The notes: generated by a model from the letters alone, not told the origin. A stretch of DNA of 64,000 bases from Succinatimonas sp. UBA7265 (GCA_002473165.1 DKSD01000040.1:8643-72642); one strand, 5' to 3'; positions 53,379 to 62,565 are shown, counted from the first letter of the stretch. Numbers and translations are program-made.

Positions 53379-53446
53379 GATCCGGCCTTACGCCAAACGG
53401 CCTGTCATAGCTAACATCTTATTATTCAAACATAATACCTATTTGT

Positions 53447-53500
53447 AATGCCTTATTTGACGAAAATATCAATTTCAAAATGCCTTATTTTGCAGAAAAT
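53447..53500. repeat. pair of direct repeats upstream of the DUF4143 ATPase gene
   Basis: AATGCCTTATTT-GACGAAAAT (53447-53467) and AATGCCTTATTTTGCAGAAAAT (53479-53500) are near-identical and start 32 bases, about three helical turns, apart. A palindrome TCTGA-TTTATTT-TCAGA follows at 53507-53523, and AAATAAG nearby is the inverted core. Spacing and AT-richness fit an operator for the divergent or downstream gene. Confidence 0.55.
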
Positions 53501-53588
53501 CATATTTCTGATTTATTTTCAGATAAATAAGTTGCATCATGTTATGCAAAATCAGTGTTGACCTGCCAGGAAACGGCACAGGCAAAAC

Positions 53589-53613
53589 AAAAAAACGGCG
53601 CCAGAAGGCGCCG
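53589..53613 (-). terminator. intrinsic terminator of the GGDEF-EAL-PAS gene
   Basis: On the minus strand CGGCGCC-TTCT-GGCGCCG is followed by seven T. Confidence 0.85.
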
Positions 53614-53645
53614 CAGCTTATCAAGGAGAAAGAGATCATCGCCGC

Positions 53646-55868
53646 TCAGAGCAGCGTCTGCATGTAGCCCGGGTTGACCGTGGTGGTAAGGAAGGCGGTG
53701 CGATCTTTGTCCTTGGCGATCATGCGGTACTGCACGTTCCAGGTGACGCCAAGCTCGCTGTATTCAGCGTAGCCGAGATCGCCCACCTCATGCATGTCAT
53801 CTATGCAGCGCCAGATCCGCTGCGCGTTTTCGCTCTCGCGGCGGTTTACCTCATTGTTGCTCTCCTCGGCCGTGCGCATGCCGCAGTAGCCTAAGAGATC
53901 TTTGCAGGCGCGGTTCATGTAGATGGTTTTGATCTTCCCGCCGCTGACCACGACGATGGAGATCGGATCGCGGCTTCCGGTATAGCCGGCGCTGACCGCG
54001 GAAGCCGAGTACTGCGAATGCAGCACGTTCACCCGGCCCACGGCCTCGTAGAAATTGTGCTCGTCCACGGTCTCGGGGCGGTAGCCTTTGCCTGACATGA
54101 ACTCAAAGATCTGCGGGGCCGGCAGCGGCTTTGAGAAATAAAAGCCCTGCGCGTAGATGCAGCCGATGTCGGAGAGCAGCTCGTAGTGCCCCTCGTTTTC
54201 CACGCCCTCGGCGAGCACCAGCATGCCGGTGCGCTTGGCCATGTCGACGACATCGGTAAGGATGACCGGCGTCTTGGCGTTCATGTGGCGCAGGAACTGC
54301 ATGTCTATTTTGAGCAGATCGAAATCGTAGTTCTGCACCGCGTTTAACGAGCTGTAGCCGGAGCCAAAGTCGTCAAGCCACACCTCGTAGCCGTCGGCGT
54401 GGAACCTGTCGATGTGCTCGCGGATGATCTTTTCGTTGTCCATGAGGGCCGATTCGGTGATCTCGACGGCGAGCAGCCGGTGCTCGAGGCCTTTTTCATC
54501 CAGGCACGCGTTGATGCGCTCGTGCAGATCCGGCAGTTCGAGATCATGCCTGGAGATGTTGACGGAAACCGGGATTAAAGTATGCCCCTGACGCCTGAGC
54601 TCGGCGAGATCCTCGCAGGCGCGGCGCACCATATAGAGATCGAGCTTGTAGATGATCGAGCTCTGCTCGAGCGTGCCGATAAACTGCGCCGGCGAGAGGA
54701 AGCCGTATTCGGGATCTTCCCAGCGGGAGAGCGCCTCATAGCTGTGGATCCCGCCGTCAAACAGATTCATGACCGGGTGGTAGTAGACCTTAACCCAACC
54801 CTGCTTTAAGGCCTCGTCTATGGTTCCGGCCACATGAGCCTCAAGCAGCAGGCCTTTCTCAGTCTCCTGATCGTAGCGCCTGACGTACTGGTAGCGGTTT
54901 GAGGCGATCTGATCGCGGGCGAGCTTGGCGCGGCCCAGCGCCACGCTGGCGCTCACCTCCGTGCCGTCTATGGTGTAGATGCCAGCGCGGATCTCGCAAC
55001 GGATCCCCGCCTCATGCTCCATGTACTCATGGATGCGCTCGGCGACCTCGTCAGCTTTTGCATCATCGACGATGAGATTGAAATAATCGCCCGTGGAACG
55101 GCCTGCCGGGACGCCGCCTGAAAAATGCTTTAATGCCCAGCCAAGCTCGGCTAACAGCCTGTCGCCGTATGCGTGGCCGCGGGTGCCGTTGATCACCTTG
55201 AAATGGCGGATGTCGAGGAACACCACGGCTTTCTTCTCGGGCAGCGCGCCGGAGGCGGTGTCCTTGATCACTTTTTCGGTTTCGTTCCAGAAACCGTTGG
55301 TGCTGAGGACACCGGTAAGCCGGTCATAGAGGGAGTCGCGCAGCGCCGCCGCCGTGTTCTCGCGGTTTTGCAGCTGCGTGGCGATGTAGTTGGCGCTGAT
55401 CTCAAAGAGATCGCCTGAGCCGTGCAAAAACTCCGGGGAGATATTGGTAAAAGCGACCAGGCCGTAAACCTCGCCGCCTAAGATCACGGGGTACATCACC
55501 AGCGTGTCGATCTCCGCATCCTTGATCCGGCTGTAGATTTCAGGGCTTAAGGCGCGGTAGCGCTCCATGTCGTCATCGACGACGCCGATCCCTTCGTGGA
55601 AAGATTTCCACCACGCAGGCGCAAACTCGCCCTCGGTGATGGTCTGCAGCCCCGGTTTGGGAGCCCGTCCGTCCTCGCGCCACACGAAAGTGCGGTCATA
55701 CCTGCGCTCGCCGCATACCGTGAAAACGTAAACGCCGTGGGCGCGCAACAGCTCTCCCGCCTCTTTGATAAAGGCTTTAATGGAGTCATCAGGGCTTTTT
55801 TCCCTGACCGCCTTTTTTATGCACCGGTTTAACAGCCTGAGACCGCTGCAATTTTGATTTTCAGGCAC
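53646..55868 (-). CDS. GAF-GGDEF-EAL-PAS protein with inactive GGDEF motif
   Basis: The protein (740 aa) starts at GTG five bases after GGAGG. A GAF-like domain (~20-170) with WREDGRAPKP is followed by GGDEF (~180-335), whose motif is STGDYF at 258-263; the loss of the second acidic residue should prevent cyclase activity. An EAL domain (~345-595) has EAL at 378-380, SVNISR, VEITES, LDDFGSGYSS, LKIDM, LAEGVE and AQGFYFS, all intact. A C-terminal PAS-like domain (~625-735) ends it. It should act as a soluble c-di-GMP phosphodiesterase, with the dead GGDEF perhaps a GTP-binding regulator. It adds to the five signalling genes at 26-43 kb. Confidence 0.88.
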   Translation of the reverse strand: MPENQNCSGLRLLNRCIKKAVREKSPDDSIKAFIKEAGELLRAHGVYVFTVCGERRYDRTFVWREDGRAPKPGLQTITEGEFAPAWWKSFHEGIGVVDDDMERYRALSPEIYSRIKDAEIDTLVMYPVILGGEVYGLVAFTNISPEFLHGSGDLFEISANYIATQLQNRENTAAALRDSLYDRLTGVLSTNGFWNETEKVIKDTASGALPEKKAVVFLDIRHFKVINGTRGHAYGDRLLAELGWALKHFSGGVPAGRSTGDYFNLIVDDAKADEVAERIHEYMEHEAGIRCEIRAGIYTIDGTEVSASVALGRAKLARDQIASNRYQYVRRYDQETEKGLLLEAHVAGTIDEALKQGWVKVYYHPVMNLFDGGIHSYEALSRWEDPEYGFLSPAQFIGTLEQSSIIYKLDLYMVRRACEDLAELRRQGHTLIPVSVNISRHDLELPDLHERINACLDEKGLEHRLLAVEITESALMDNEKIIREHIDRFHADGYEVWLDDFGSGYSSLNAVQNYDFDLLKIDMQFLRHMNAKTPVILTDVVDMAKRTGMLVLAEGVENEGHYELLSDIGCIYAQGFYFSKPLPAPQIFEFMSGKGYRPETVDEHNFYEAVGRVNVLHSQYSASAVSAGYTGSRDPISIVVVSGGKIKTIYMNRACKDLLGYCGMRTAEESNNEVNRRESENAQRIWRCIDDMHEVGDLGYAEYSELGVTWNVQYRMIAKDKDRTAFLTTTVNPGYMQTLL

Positions 55869-55965
55869 CCAAACCTCCGCTTATCCCCCGCAGGCCAAAA
55901 CAAAGCTTTGCCCTGCACTGGCGATAATACCAAGTTATCAGGCATAAAAACCTGTATGCCAACAT

Positions 55966-55989
55966 AAACGGCGCCCAAAGGCGCCGTTT
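55966..55989. terminator. hairpin between adh gene and GGDEF-EAL-PAS gene
   Basis: AAACGGCGCC-CAAA-GGCGCCGTTT is a perfect 10-bp stem 17 bases after the adh stop codon, with T-rich flanks on both strands. A smaller GGCATA/TATGCC hairpin lies at 55941-55960. Confidence 0.7.
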
Positions 55990-56006
55990 TTCGCTTCAGT
56001 TTTTGA

Positions 56007-57173
56007 TCACAGGCTGTTTCTTAGGATCTGCACGATGTCGTCGCGCTCAAGCGGCCTTAAGGCGTCCCTGAAATCGCCAAACCAGAATTTTTCGATGTGA
56101 TCTGCCATGTCCCCGAAATGGGTGTCATCGATGCCAAGCTCTGAGAGCTTTGAAGGCAGTCCCAGCGACTTGAAGAATTCCGCGGTCTTGTCGATGGCCT
56201 GATTGGCGATCTCCATGGCATCGCCGTCCTTGTTGAGTCCCCAGACGTTCACGCCGTACTGCTTAAAGCGCTCTGCCGTGTCTTTGCTGAGGCTGTAGCG
56301 CATCCACACGGGAGTGAGGATCGCCAGGCCCGCGCCGTGGGTGATGTCGTAGTAGGCTGAGATCTCATGCTCGATGCCGTGGCACACCCAGGGCGAGGGG
56401 TACATGCCGTCGGCGAGGATGCCGCAGCAGCCAAAGGACGAGGCCTGCATAAGCTCGGCGCGGGCTGCGTAATTCTCAGGCTCGGCCATGGCGATCGGCG
56501 CGTTCTTGATAACGGTGCGCAGCATGGCCTCGCACAGGCCGTCGGAGAGCGTGTTGCCCTCTTTAACAAGATAAGTCTCAAACGTGTGGGACATGATGTC
56601 AGCGGCGCCGGCGGCCGTCTGGTTTGCAGGCACGGTGAACGTGTAAACCGGATCGAGGATCGAGGCCACGGGGTTGAGATCGCCGAACACCGGCAGCTTC
56701 TCATTGGTGTCAGGGTTGGAGATCACGCCGGAGTTGTCGTACTCCGAGCCCGTGGCCGCGAGCGTGAGCACGTCAAAGAGCGGCAGATGCTCGCCCGGGC
56801 GGATCTTTTCAGGATCGAGCACGAGATCCCAGGGATCGCCGTCATAGAAAGCGCCGCAGGAGATGAGCTTTGAGAGATCGGACACCGAGCCGCCGCCCAC
56901 GGCGAGGAGCGCGTCGATATTATGCTCGCGGCACAGTTTCACGCCGTCGCGGGCCGACTGCACTTTGGGGTTCGGGGCGATGCCGGGGAGCTCGATGATC
57001 TTTTTGCCCTTTAAGAGCTCCTTTACCTTGTCATAAAGGCCGATGCGCTTGATGCTGCCGCCGCCGTAAGCGAGCAGGATCGAGTGATAGTTCTCAAGCA
57101 GCTGCGGCAGGCGCTCTATGGTGTCTTTGCCGAAGATGAGCCTGGTGGGAAGGTAGAGTTCAAAAGGACGCAT
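56007..57173 (-). CDS. iron-containing alcohol dehydrogenase, YqhD/BDH-like
   Basis: The protein (388 aa) is a group III dehydrogenase. LLAYGGGSIKRIGLYDKV and AVGGGSVSDLSK form the NAD(P) site, ATGSEYDNSGVISN follows, and the metal ligands lie in ADIMSHTFETYL (Asp, His) and CHGIEHEISAYYDITHGAGLA (His, His). YGGGS at ~37 is the YqhD-type signature. It probably reduces aldehydes with NADPH, such as short-chain or reactive aldehydes. GGAG precedes the start. Single gene with its own hairpin. Confidence 0.9.
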   Translation of the reverse strand: MRPFELYLPTRLIFGKDTIERLPQLLENYHSILLAYGGGSIKRIGLYDKVKELLKGKKIIELPGIAPNPKVQSARDGVKLCREHNIDALLAVGGGSVSDLSKLISCGAFYDGDPWDLVLDPEKIRPGEHLPLFDVLTLAATGSEYDNSGVISNPDTNEKLPVFGDLNPVASILDPVYTFTVPANQTAAGAADIMSHTFETYLVKEGNTLSDGLCEAMLRTVIKNAPIAMAEPENYAARAELMQASSFGCCGILADGMYPSPWVCHGIEHEISAYYDITHGAGLAILTPVWMRYSLSKDTAERFKQYGVNVWGLNKDGDAMEIANQAIDKTAEFFKSLGLPSKLSELGIDDTHFGDMADHIEKFWFGDFRDALRPLERDDIVQILRNSL

Positions 57174-57282
57174 GTGATCGCTCCATATAGCAAATAAGCA
57201 TTTATGGAGCGATTATATAGAAAAAACGTGCAGAAAACGTGCGCCCTGCCAAAAATTTTAAACGGGCGCCGGGTTAAAGCTT

Positions 57283-57729
57283 TCAGAGGATCGCGGCAAT
57301 GCCGCCGGCAATTTTTGCCGCGGTGAGCAGCCCGTTGCCTAAGGCGCCCAAAACCGACCAGTCATCGTCAGAGGGCTTCTCCTCAAACACGCGGTTCCAT
57401 TCAGCCTCAGTCGGGGCATTGTTTTCAAGGGCTTCAAACTTAGTGCCCTTAAGGCTTCCCGGAAGCTTTTGCGCCTCGTCAGGATCATCGCAGACGCCGT
57501 CCGTGAGCGCTTTTTTGAGCACGAGCTCGCGGCTCTCGTGCAGTTTGCTGTCCCCGGTGTCTTTCATGGATCCGAGCATGGACGCCAGATCCGCGGAGAA
57601 CGCCCGCCCGTCCTGGGCATCGGCCAGCGCATCGGTTTTTTGCTGTGCCTTGCCTGAGCCTGCGGCCAAAAGCTGCTGCAGGTAGTTTGACAGATCGCTG
57701 TTGGCCTGCGAAACCAGATATGAAGACAT
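57283..57729 (-). CDS. hypothetical protein, soluble with hydrophobic C-terminus
   Basis: I do not recognise this 148-residue protein. GGAGG lies six bases before the ATG, so translation is well supported. The N-terminal third is Gln/Ala/Ser rich and probably helical (SNYLQQLLAAGSGKAQQ), the middle is acidic, and the last ~25 residues are small and hydrophobic (LGNGLLTAAKIAGGIAAIL). Such a tail could insert in a membrane or mediate secretion. No signal peptide. It stands between the adh gene and a DUF1036-like gene. Confidence 0.75.
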   Translation of the reverse strand: MSSYLVSQANSDLSNYLQQLLAAGSGKAQQKTDALADAQDGRAFSADLASMLGSMKDTGDSKLHESRELVLKKALTDGVCDDPDEAQKLPGSLKGTKFEALENNAPTEAEWNRVFEEKPSDDDWSVLGALGNGLLTAAKIAGGIAAIL

Positions 57730-57825
57730 TTGAACCTCCGTGCGGCAGCATCTGCCGCCTCTTCATGACTGACAGCAGATAAGCAAGTCCCGTGCCAGGT
57801 TTCAGAGGTTCAAAAGAATTGATGG

Positions 57826-58221
57826 TTATTCGTCGGTGATGACGTATTTAGTGCCGTTTAAGCGCGTGAAGATCACTTCCTCATAGCCCTTCTCGTTGTC
57901 GCGCGGCAGCTCGTCCTGGAACATGTAATTGGTGCGCACCCAGACTTTCTTGGTCTCGGCGTTCTTGGGAACGCTCTTCTGGCAGTCGTTGTAGAAGTAG
58001 ACGTTGCGCACGTCCGTAATGTCATCGAGGATGATCGGCGCCTCATCCCCTGAGGGGAAGACATACCAGCCCTGGGTGATCCACTTCGTCTTGTCCGTCC
58101 TGGCGTTGACCGCGATGGAGCAGTCCTCGGAGGAATCATTCTTGACATCGATGCGCAGCGCGGCTGCGGCGTTGGCGGCAAAGGCGGCAAGCGCTGCCGC
58201 AAGCAGGATTTTACGCAACAC
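57826..58221 (-). CDS. small exported protein, DUF1036-like
   Basis: The 131-residue protein begins at a GTG seven bases after GGGGA and has a signal peptide ending near ANAAA (about residue 20). The mature part follows the DUF1036 pattern: RIDVKNDSSEDCSIAVNA, then WITQGWYVFPSGDEAPIIL (W..GWY..PG) and VRNVYFYNDC. Two Cys (33 and 80) may pair in the periplasm. The function of DUF1036 is unknown. Confidence 0.72.
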   Translation of the reverse strand: MLRKILLAAALAAFAANAAAALRIDVKNDSSEDCSIAVNARTDKTKWITQGWYVFPSGDEAPIILDDITDVRNVYFYNDCQKSVPKNAETKKVWVRTNYMFQDELPRDNEKGYEEVIFTRLNGTKYVITDE

Positions 58222-58298
58222 TCTGGTGTCCCCGATACATTTAAAAAACTCTGTAAATTTTAGCGCCCGGCGCTGTGCAGGGCAAATGCGGAGCTCAC

Positions 58299-58327
58299 GA
58301 AAAAGCCCCGGACGGGACCGGGGCTTT
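58299..58327 (-). terminator. intrinsic terminator of malS
   Basis: On the minus strand AAAGCCCCGG-6 bases-CCGGGGCTTT is followed by TT; it lies about 20 bases after the malS stop. Confidence 0.8.
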
Positions 58328-58345
58328 AAGACAGCGGATCCGGAC

Positions 58346-60178
58346 TTAGCGCTTTACTTCAAGCAGCGCCGCGTCCTGAACCTTAACTGCGACTTTGCCG
58401 CCCTTTACGGTGTACTCCTTGCCCGTCAGAGCCTCCTGGAGCACCGTGCCGTCGGCAAAGCACTTGCCGGTGAGCACTTCCGAGGCCTCACCGTAGTGGA
58501 TGACCACGGAGTTGTTTATGCCTTTTGCAGGATCGGCAAACTGCCTGCAGTAGGAGCCGTCATCAAGCTTCGTCTGTTCGCCGGCGCCGACTGCGGGGTT
58601 GCGCAGTCTGAACTGGCCGGCCTTCTGCCACACGGCGAGGATGGAGTTGGCCGAATAGTCCTTGCTCAAAGAGGCGACGCCTTCGGCCCATTTCGGAGCC
58701 TCGGAGACGTCGGCGGGGAAATTCATGTCAGAGCGCAGGCCCTGCTCGAGATCGATCCCGCCGCCTTTGTCGTTCTCTCTTGAGGTCTCATCGCCGTAAT
58801 ACAGTTGGATGGCGCCAGGCAGCAGCGTGAACAGCAGCGCGGTCTTCTTCATGTCGCGCTTGCGGCACAGCGAAGTGTCGTGCGAGGAGATATAGGTAAG
58901 GTTCCCCAGCTTTACCTTGCCTTCCTTGCGCCCGTACATGCGGGCGTAGCGCTCCCACTCGTCCGTGTCGGGGATGATGCAGGTGTTGAGGTTCACGCCG
59001 TCTGAATTGAAATAGAAGTCGATGAGCGAGTCAAAGCCGGCGTTTTTGCCGTAGCCGGACTCGTCGTCAGGATCGTTCGTGAAGCCCCAGACCTCGCCGG
59101 TCATATAGAAAGGATCGGTCCAGTCAGCGGCCGGATCTTTGCCCTTGTTGCGCGCACGCCATTTCTCGAGGGCCTCCGAAGCGTAGGTCTTGAGCACTTT
59201 CCAGGTCGGCTTTGAGACAAATTTTGCCGTGTCGCAGCGGAAGCCGTCTATGCCGAACTCCTCGACCCAGGAGGCCAGCCAGTGCGCCTCAAAGCGCGCC
59301 ACGCTCATGCTGCCCTCGCGGTACACGGCGGCGGCGGGAATGTCGTGCTTGGGATCGGGCTTTGACCACTTCTCGCGCAAAAACACCGGGATCTTGACCG
59401 CCTGGGCGTCAGGATCGGTGTTCTTGAAGTCCGGCAGGTACGCCAGGCACTTGTCGAGCCCGTCCTCGGCGCCGCAGTGCTCGCCGTAGCCGTTAAAGAG
59501 GATCCAGTCCTTACCCCACCAGCGATCCCATGAAGGATCCTCGCTCTCGTCTATGGGTTTGTCGTGGAAGGTTTCGCCCTTTTTGGTGTCCGGCACCCAG
59601 GCCTTGCAGCTGTCAAAGCCGCCTTTGGTCTTGCCAAAGTGAAAATCGCACATGTCCTGCATGCTGGCGTAGCCGCTGTGGTTCATCACGACGTCCATGA
59701 TGACGCGGATGCCGCGGCGGTGGGCTTCGTTCACGAATTTGCGGAAATCCTTAACCGTGCCCATGTTCGCGTCCATGGACGTGAAATCGAGCCCCCAGTA
59801 GCCGTGGTAGGAATAGTACTGGTATTTGCCCATGGGACCGCCGCCGACCCAGCCGTGGGCCTGCTCGACAGGCGAGCTGATCCAGATGGCGTCAACGCCC
59901 AAAGAGCGGATGTAGTCAAGGCGCTCGGTAAGGCCCTTGATGTCGCCGCCGTGGAACGTGCCGGCGCTGTAGCCCGCCGCGTCCTTGTAAGGCCTGCCAT
60001 AGCTGTGATCGTTGGACTGGTCGCCGTTTTGGAAGCGATCGGTGATCACGAAATAAACGGAAGCGTTCTGCCAGACAAAAGGCAGGGACGCGCCTTCAAA
60101 AGCAGGAGACTTGGGCGCTGCGGATGCGGCGGAGGCCAGCAGCATGGCGGCAAGCGCCGGTGCGATCTTTTTATGCAT
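58346..60178 (-). CDS. malS: periplasmic alpha-amylase MalS
   Basis: The protein (610 aa; E. coli MalS 676) is a GH13 enzyme with a Sec signal peptide ending ASAASA (~20). The catalytic set is D316 in DGFRCDTAKF, E362 in GEVWGF and H433-D434 in SSHDT; region I reads DVVMNHSG. SYGRPYKD and FHGGDIKGL are conserved in MalS. Cys pairs (e.g. C177, C191) fit a periplasmic enzyme. It cuts maltodextrins in the periplasm for uptake. The start at 60178 has AAGGA at seven bases; the frame extends 53 codons upstream without family sequence. Confidence 0.93.
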   Translation of the reverse strand: MHKKIAPALAAMLLASAASAAPKSPAFEGASLPFVWQNASVYFVITDRFQNGDQSNDHSYGRPYKDAAGYSAGTFHGGDIKGLTERLDYIRSLGVDAIWISSPVEQAHGWVGGGPMGKYQYYSYHGYWGLDFTSMDANMGTVKDFRKFVNEAHRRGIRVIMDVVMNHSGYASMQDMCDFHFGKTKGGFDSCKAWVPDTKKGETFHDKPIDESEDPSWDRWWGKDWILFNGYGEHCGAEDGLDKCLAYLPDFKNTDPDAQAVKIPVFLREKWSKPDPKHDIPAAAVYREGSMSVARFEAHWLASWVEEFGIDGFRCDTAKFVSKPTWKVLKTYASEALEKWRARNKGKDPAADWTDPFYMTGEVWGFTNDPDDESGYGKNAGFDSLIDFYFNSDGVNLNTCIIPDTDEWERYARMYGRKEGKVKLGNLTYISSHDTSLCRKRDMKKTALLFTLLPGAIQLYYGDETSRENDKGGGIDLEQGLRSDMNFPADVSEAPKWAEGVASLSKDYSANSILAVWQKAGQFRLRNPAVGAGEQTKLDDGSYCRQFADPAKGINNSVVIHYGEASEVLTGKCFADGTVLQEALTGKEYTVKGGKVAVKVQDAALLEVKR

Positions 60179-60563
60179 TGAATTGTCCTTAGGAAGGCAA
60201 AGGAGAGCGATCCCCTTAGTGCCTGAGCGGTAAACACCAGAAGGCAGGCCGCAGCGCAGGCGGATCCGCCGGAGATGATCCGCTGTTGCATGCGCCGTCA
60301 AACAGCCCTGCCTGCCCTGGCGCCGAGGCGGCCCCACGCGTCAAACGCTCCGCGCCCGTGCCAGCAATACAGCATGATTATAACTTTTAAGCCCTGCACA
60401 AATGTTGCAGTTCCCGGGAAGAAAACTGCACAAAAATGACCTGAAAGCGCACGCGGTTCACAGCCTTGGCGCAAGTTTTTGGTGCATGCTGTTATATAAT
60501 GCGCCGCAAGATCGCATTTCTTTATATGCGCCATTTCGGGCGCGGTTTCAGGAAACACGCTTT
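60179..60563. other. divergent promoter region of malS and MFS gene
   Basis: A consensus TATAAT for the plus strand lies at 60495-60500, and another for the minus strand at 60377-60382 (ATTATA as written). Neither has a strong -35 at 17 bp, which suggests activator control. I found no clear MalT box. No gene is seen. Confidence 0.45.
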
Positions 60564-61766
60564 ATGGAAGAGACACCGACTGCCGACACCAGGCGCCTTA
60601 GAGGCTCAAACCGCAACTCCTTTATGATCTTAGGCATACTCGAGGCCGCCTGGGCCCCGATGATCCCCTTTGTCAAAGAGCGCTTCATGTTAGATGAAGG
60701 CCAGCTGGGTCTGCTGCTTCTAACCTCAGGCCTGGGCGCCGTGCTCACCATGCCGTTCTCAGGCTGGCTGGTGTCGCGCTTTGGCCCGAAGCTCTCAGTT
60801 AAGGTCAGCGGCGTCATCATGTCGCTGGCGCTCATGGGGCTGGCGCTCTCGCCCTGGCTGCCGCTTACGGTGGCGCTGCTGTTGTTCTTTGGCTCGACTA
60901 CCGTCATGCTCGATGTGGGCTCCAACGTCAACGCCGTGATCGTGGAGAATACATTAAAACGCCCGCTGCTCTCAGGCTTCCACGGAGGCTACTCGCTTGG
61001 CACGCTCTTTGGCGCCGGGCTTCTGGCCTTCCTGCTCACCACCGGCCTGGGGCTTAACGCCTCGGCCGCCGCGCTCATGATCCTGGGGCTTTTGGTCGTG
61101 CTCTTTGGCTGCAACGGGCTGCTCACCGATATCCGCAAATTTGAAGCCGAAGAGAAAAAAGAGGATGCGGCAGAAGGCGCTGCAGGCAAAAAGCGTTTCT
61201 CCATCCCGCCTACGATCGTGGTGATCGGCATATTGTGCTTTATCATGTACAGCTCCGAGGGCGCGGTGCTCTCCTGGTCTGCCGTGTTCGCGCATGAAGA
61301 GCGCGGCATGGATCTGGAAAGCGCGGGCTTCATCTATACCGCCTTTGCCATCACCATGACGACGATGCGCTTTTTGGGCAACACGCTCGTCGCCAAAGCC
61401 GGGCGCCGCCGCGTCGTCTTTGTGGGCGGCCTGTGCGTCGGCATCGGCTTTACGCTCACGCTCATCCCCTCGCTTATAGCGGCCATCGCGGGCTTTGCGC
61501 TCGTGGGCCTGGGCGCTGCCAATGTCGTGCCGCAGATGGTGTCGTTTGCCGGGCGGGTGCGCGGCATCTCCGTGCACGCGGCCGTGACGTTCATCAACGC
61601 CGTAGGCTACTCGGGGATCCTGCTGGGGCCGGTGCTTATCGGCCTTGTGGCCAAGCATTTGTCCATTTCGGCGGCGTTCTTGGGCATAGCCTGCCTCTGC
61701 CTTGCCGCTGCCTTTACAAACTGGCACATCATGCGCCCGGGAAATCCGGCGCTGCGCAGCGAATAA
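60564..61766 (+). CDS. MFS transporter
   Basis: The protein (400 aa) has twelve predicted helices with the A-like motif GWLVSRFGPKLSVK after TM2 and VAKAGRRRVV in the second half. SGFHGGYSLGTLFGAG in TM5 resembles the FucP/YbjJ-type branch (FHGGYSLGT), so it may move a sugar or sugar derivative, or an inner-membrane protein of the YbjJ group. The start at 60564 is chosen over an earlier in-frame codon because the upstream residues lack helix pattern. It is divergent from malS. Confidence 0.85.
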   Translation: MEETPTADTRRLRGSNRNSFMILGILEAAWAPMIPFVKERFMLDEGQLGLLLLTSGLGAVLTMPFSGWLVSRFGPKLSVKVSGVIMSLALMGLALSPWLPLTVALLLFFGSTTVMLDVGSNVNAVIVENTLKRPLLSGFHGGYSLGTLFGAGLLAFLLTTGLGLNASAAALMILGLLVVLFGCNGLLTDIRKFEAEEKKEDAAEGAAGKKRFSIPPTIVVIGILCFIMYSSEGAVLSWSAVFAHEERGMDLESAGFIYTAFAITMTTMRFLGNTLVAKAGRRRVVFVGGLCVGIGFTLTLIPSLIAAIAGFALVGLGAANVVPQMVSFAGRVRGISVHAAVTFINAVGYSGILLGPVLIGLVAKHLSISAAFLGIACLCLAAAFTNWHIMRPGNPALRSE

Positions 61767-61783
61767 GCAAGGCCCGCTTCCAT

Positions 61784-61819
61784 GGCGCCGCACGCTAAAA
61801 CATGCGGCGCCTTTGTTTT
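61784..61819 (+). terminator. intrinsic terminator after the MFS gene
   Basis: GGCGCCGCA pairs with TGCGGCGCC across ten bases, followed by TTTGTTTT. Confidence 0.85.
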
Positions 61820-61889
61820 ATATAAAGGCAGCCGGAGCCTGCTTAATTTTCCCGCCTTCAATGCCTTACCGCCGCGATCTGCACTTGGC

Positions 61890-61926
61890 AAAAACAAAGA
61901 ACCCGGATCTTTGAGGAACCGGGTTC
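61890..61926 (-). terminator. intrinsic terminator of the small lipoprotein gene
   Basis: On the minus strand GAACCCGG-12 bases-CCGGGTTC is followed by TTTGTTTTT. A second stem, GATCCCC/GGGGATC at 61930-61947, precedes it. Confidence 0.8.
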
Positions 61927-61971
61927 AATGATCCCCGCGAGGGGATCGCAACACAACACAAGGGAAAAGTT

Positions 61972-62283
61972 TTAGTCAGCGCTCTTCCAGCGGGCGAGGA
62001 AGCCGTTGCGGCTTAAGCGCTGGTGACGGATGGCGCAGCTTTCCTGATCATCGGCGGCGCAGCTGTAATCGACGACAGCCATCTCCTCGTAGACGCGGGA
62101 ATACGGCCCGAGGCGGGCCTGGCGGCACTGCTCGTTGAAGCTTTTAACCTCAGGGCTCATCTGCAGCGAAGATCCGGCGGCGGTGAAGCAGTTGAAGTTG
62201 TTAAGCGCCAGCTCTGAAGACTCTTTGCTGCATCCTGAAACCAGCAGCACGCCTGCAGCAACCACCAGCACCAGTTTCTTCAT
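61972..62283 (-). CDS. small lipoprotein, unknown
   Basis: The 103-residue protein begins MKKLVLVVAAGVLLVSGC, with a lipobox at Cys 18. The start at 62283 removes ten upstream residues with no function. The mature part of ~85 residues has four more Cys (in NCFTAAG, EQCRQA, YSCAA and SCAIRH), which could form two disulfides. No family is recognised. It is divergent from the purine permease gene. Confidence 0.75.
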   Translation of the reverse strand: MKKLVLVVAAGVLLVSGCSKESSELALNNFNCFTAAGSSLQMSPEVKSFNEQCRQARLGPYSRVYEEMAVVDYSCAADDQESCAIRHQRLSRNGFLARWKSAD

Positions 62284-62422
62284 AGCCTTGCCTCGCTCCT
62301 GAGTAAAATTCAAAAAAGTACCGTTTCAGTTTTTTCGCAACCGCTTGCTGAAACTATGTTTCAAATTCTACCTGTAATTTATTTTCCATACAATATAAAA
62401 ATTTCATTGAAAATCAATGTAG

Positions 62423-62438
62423 GCAAAAACGGTTTAAA
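62423..62438. promoter_or_regulatory. weak PurR-like sequence upstream of the purine permease gene
   Basis: GCAAAAACGGTTTAAA shares the AAACGGTTT core with PurR operators (ACGCAAACGGTTTCGT) but not the outer bases. It lies about 80 bases before the likely -10. Listed because of the purine permease downstream. Confidence 0.25.
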
Positions 62439-62517
62439 TGTACATTATTAACATGCACTTCGCAGGGGCATGATCTGCAACAATTTAATTTTAAAAGCGA
62501 GATCAAGGCATTTGCAC

Positions 62518-62523
62518 TATACT
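62518..62523 (+). promoter_or_regulatory. -10 element of the purine permease gene
   Basis: TATACT is a good -10, placing the start near 62530 and a leader of about 36 bases with a short GCGCG-rich hairpin. No good -35 is present at 17 bp. Confidence 0.4.
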
Positions 62524-62565
62524 TAGGGGGCGCGATCAGCGCGCTCCATGTTCTTTGAGGTACAC

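Noticed and set aside
60972..61793. Long open frame antisense to the MFS gene (273 codons)
   Set aside because: Same reason: a shadow of a clear transporter gene, rich in Arg, His and Gly, with no ribosome site.
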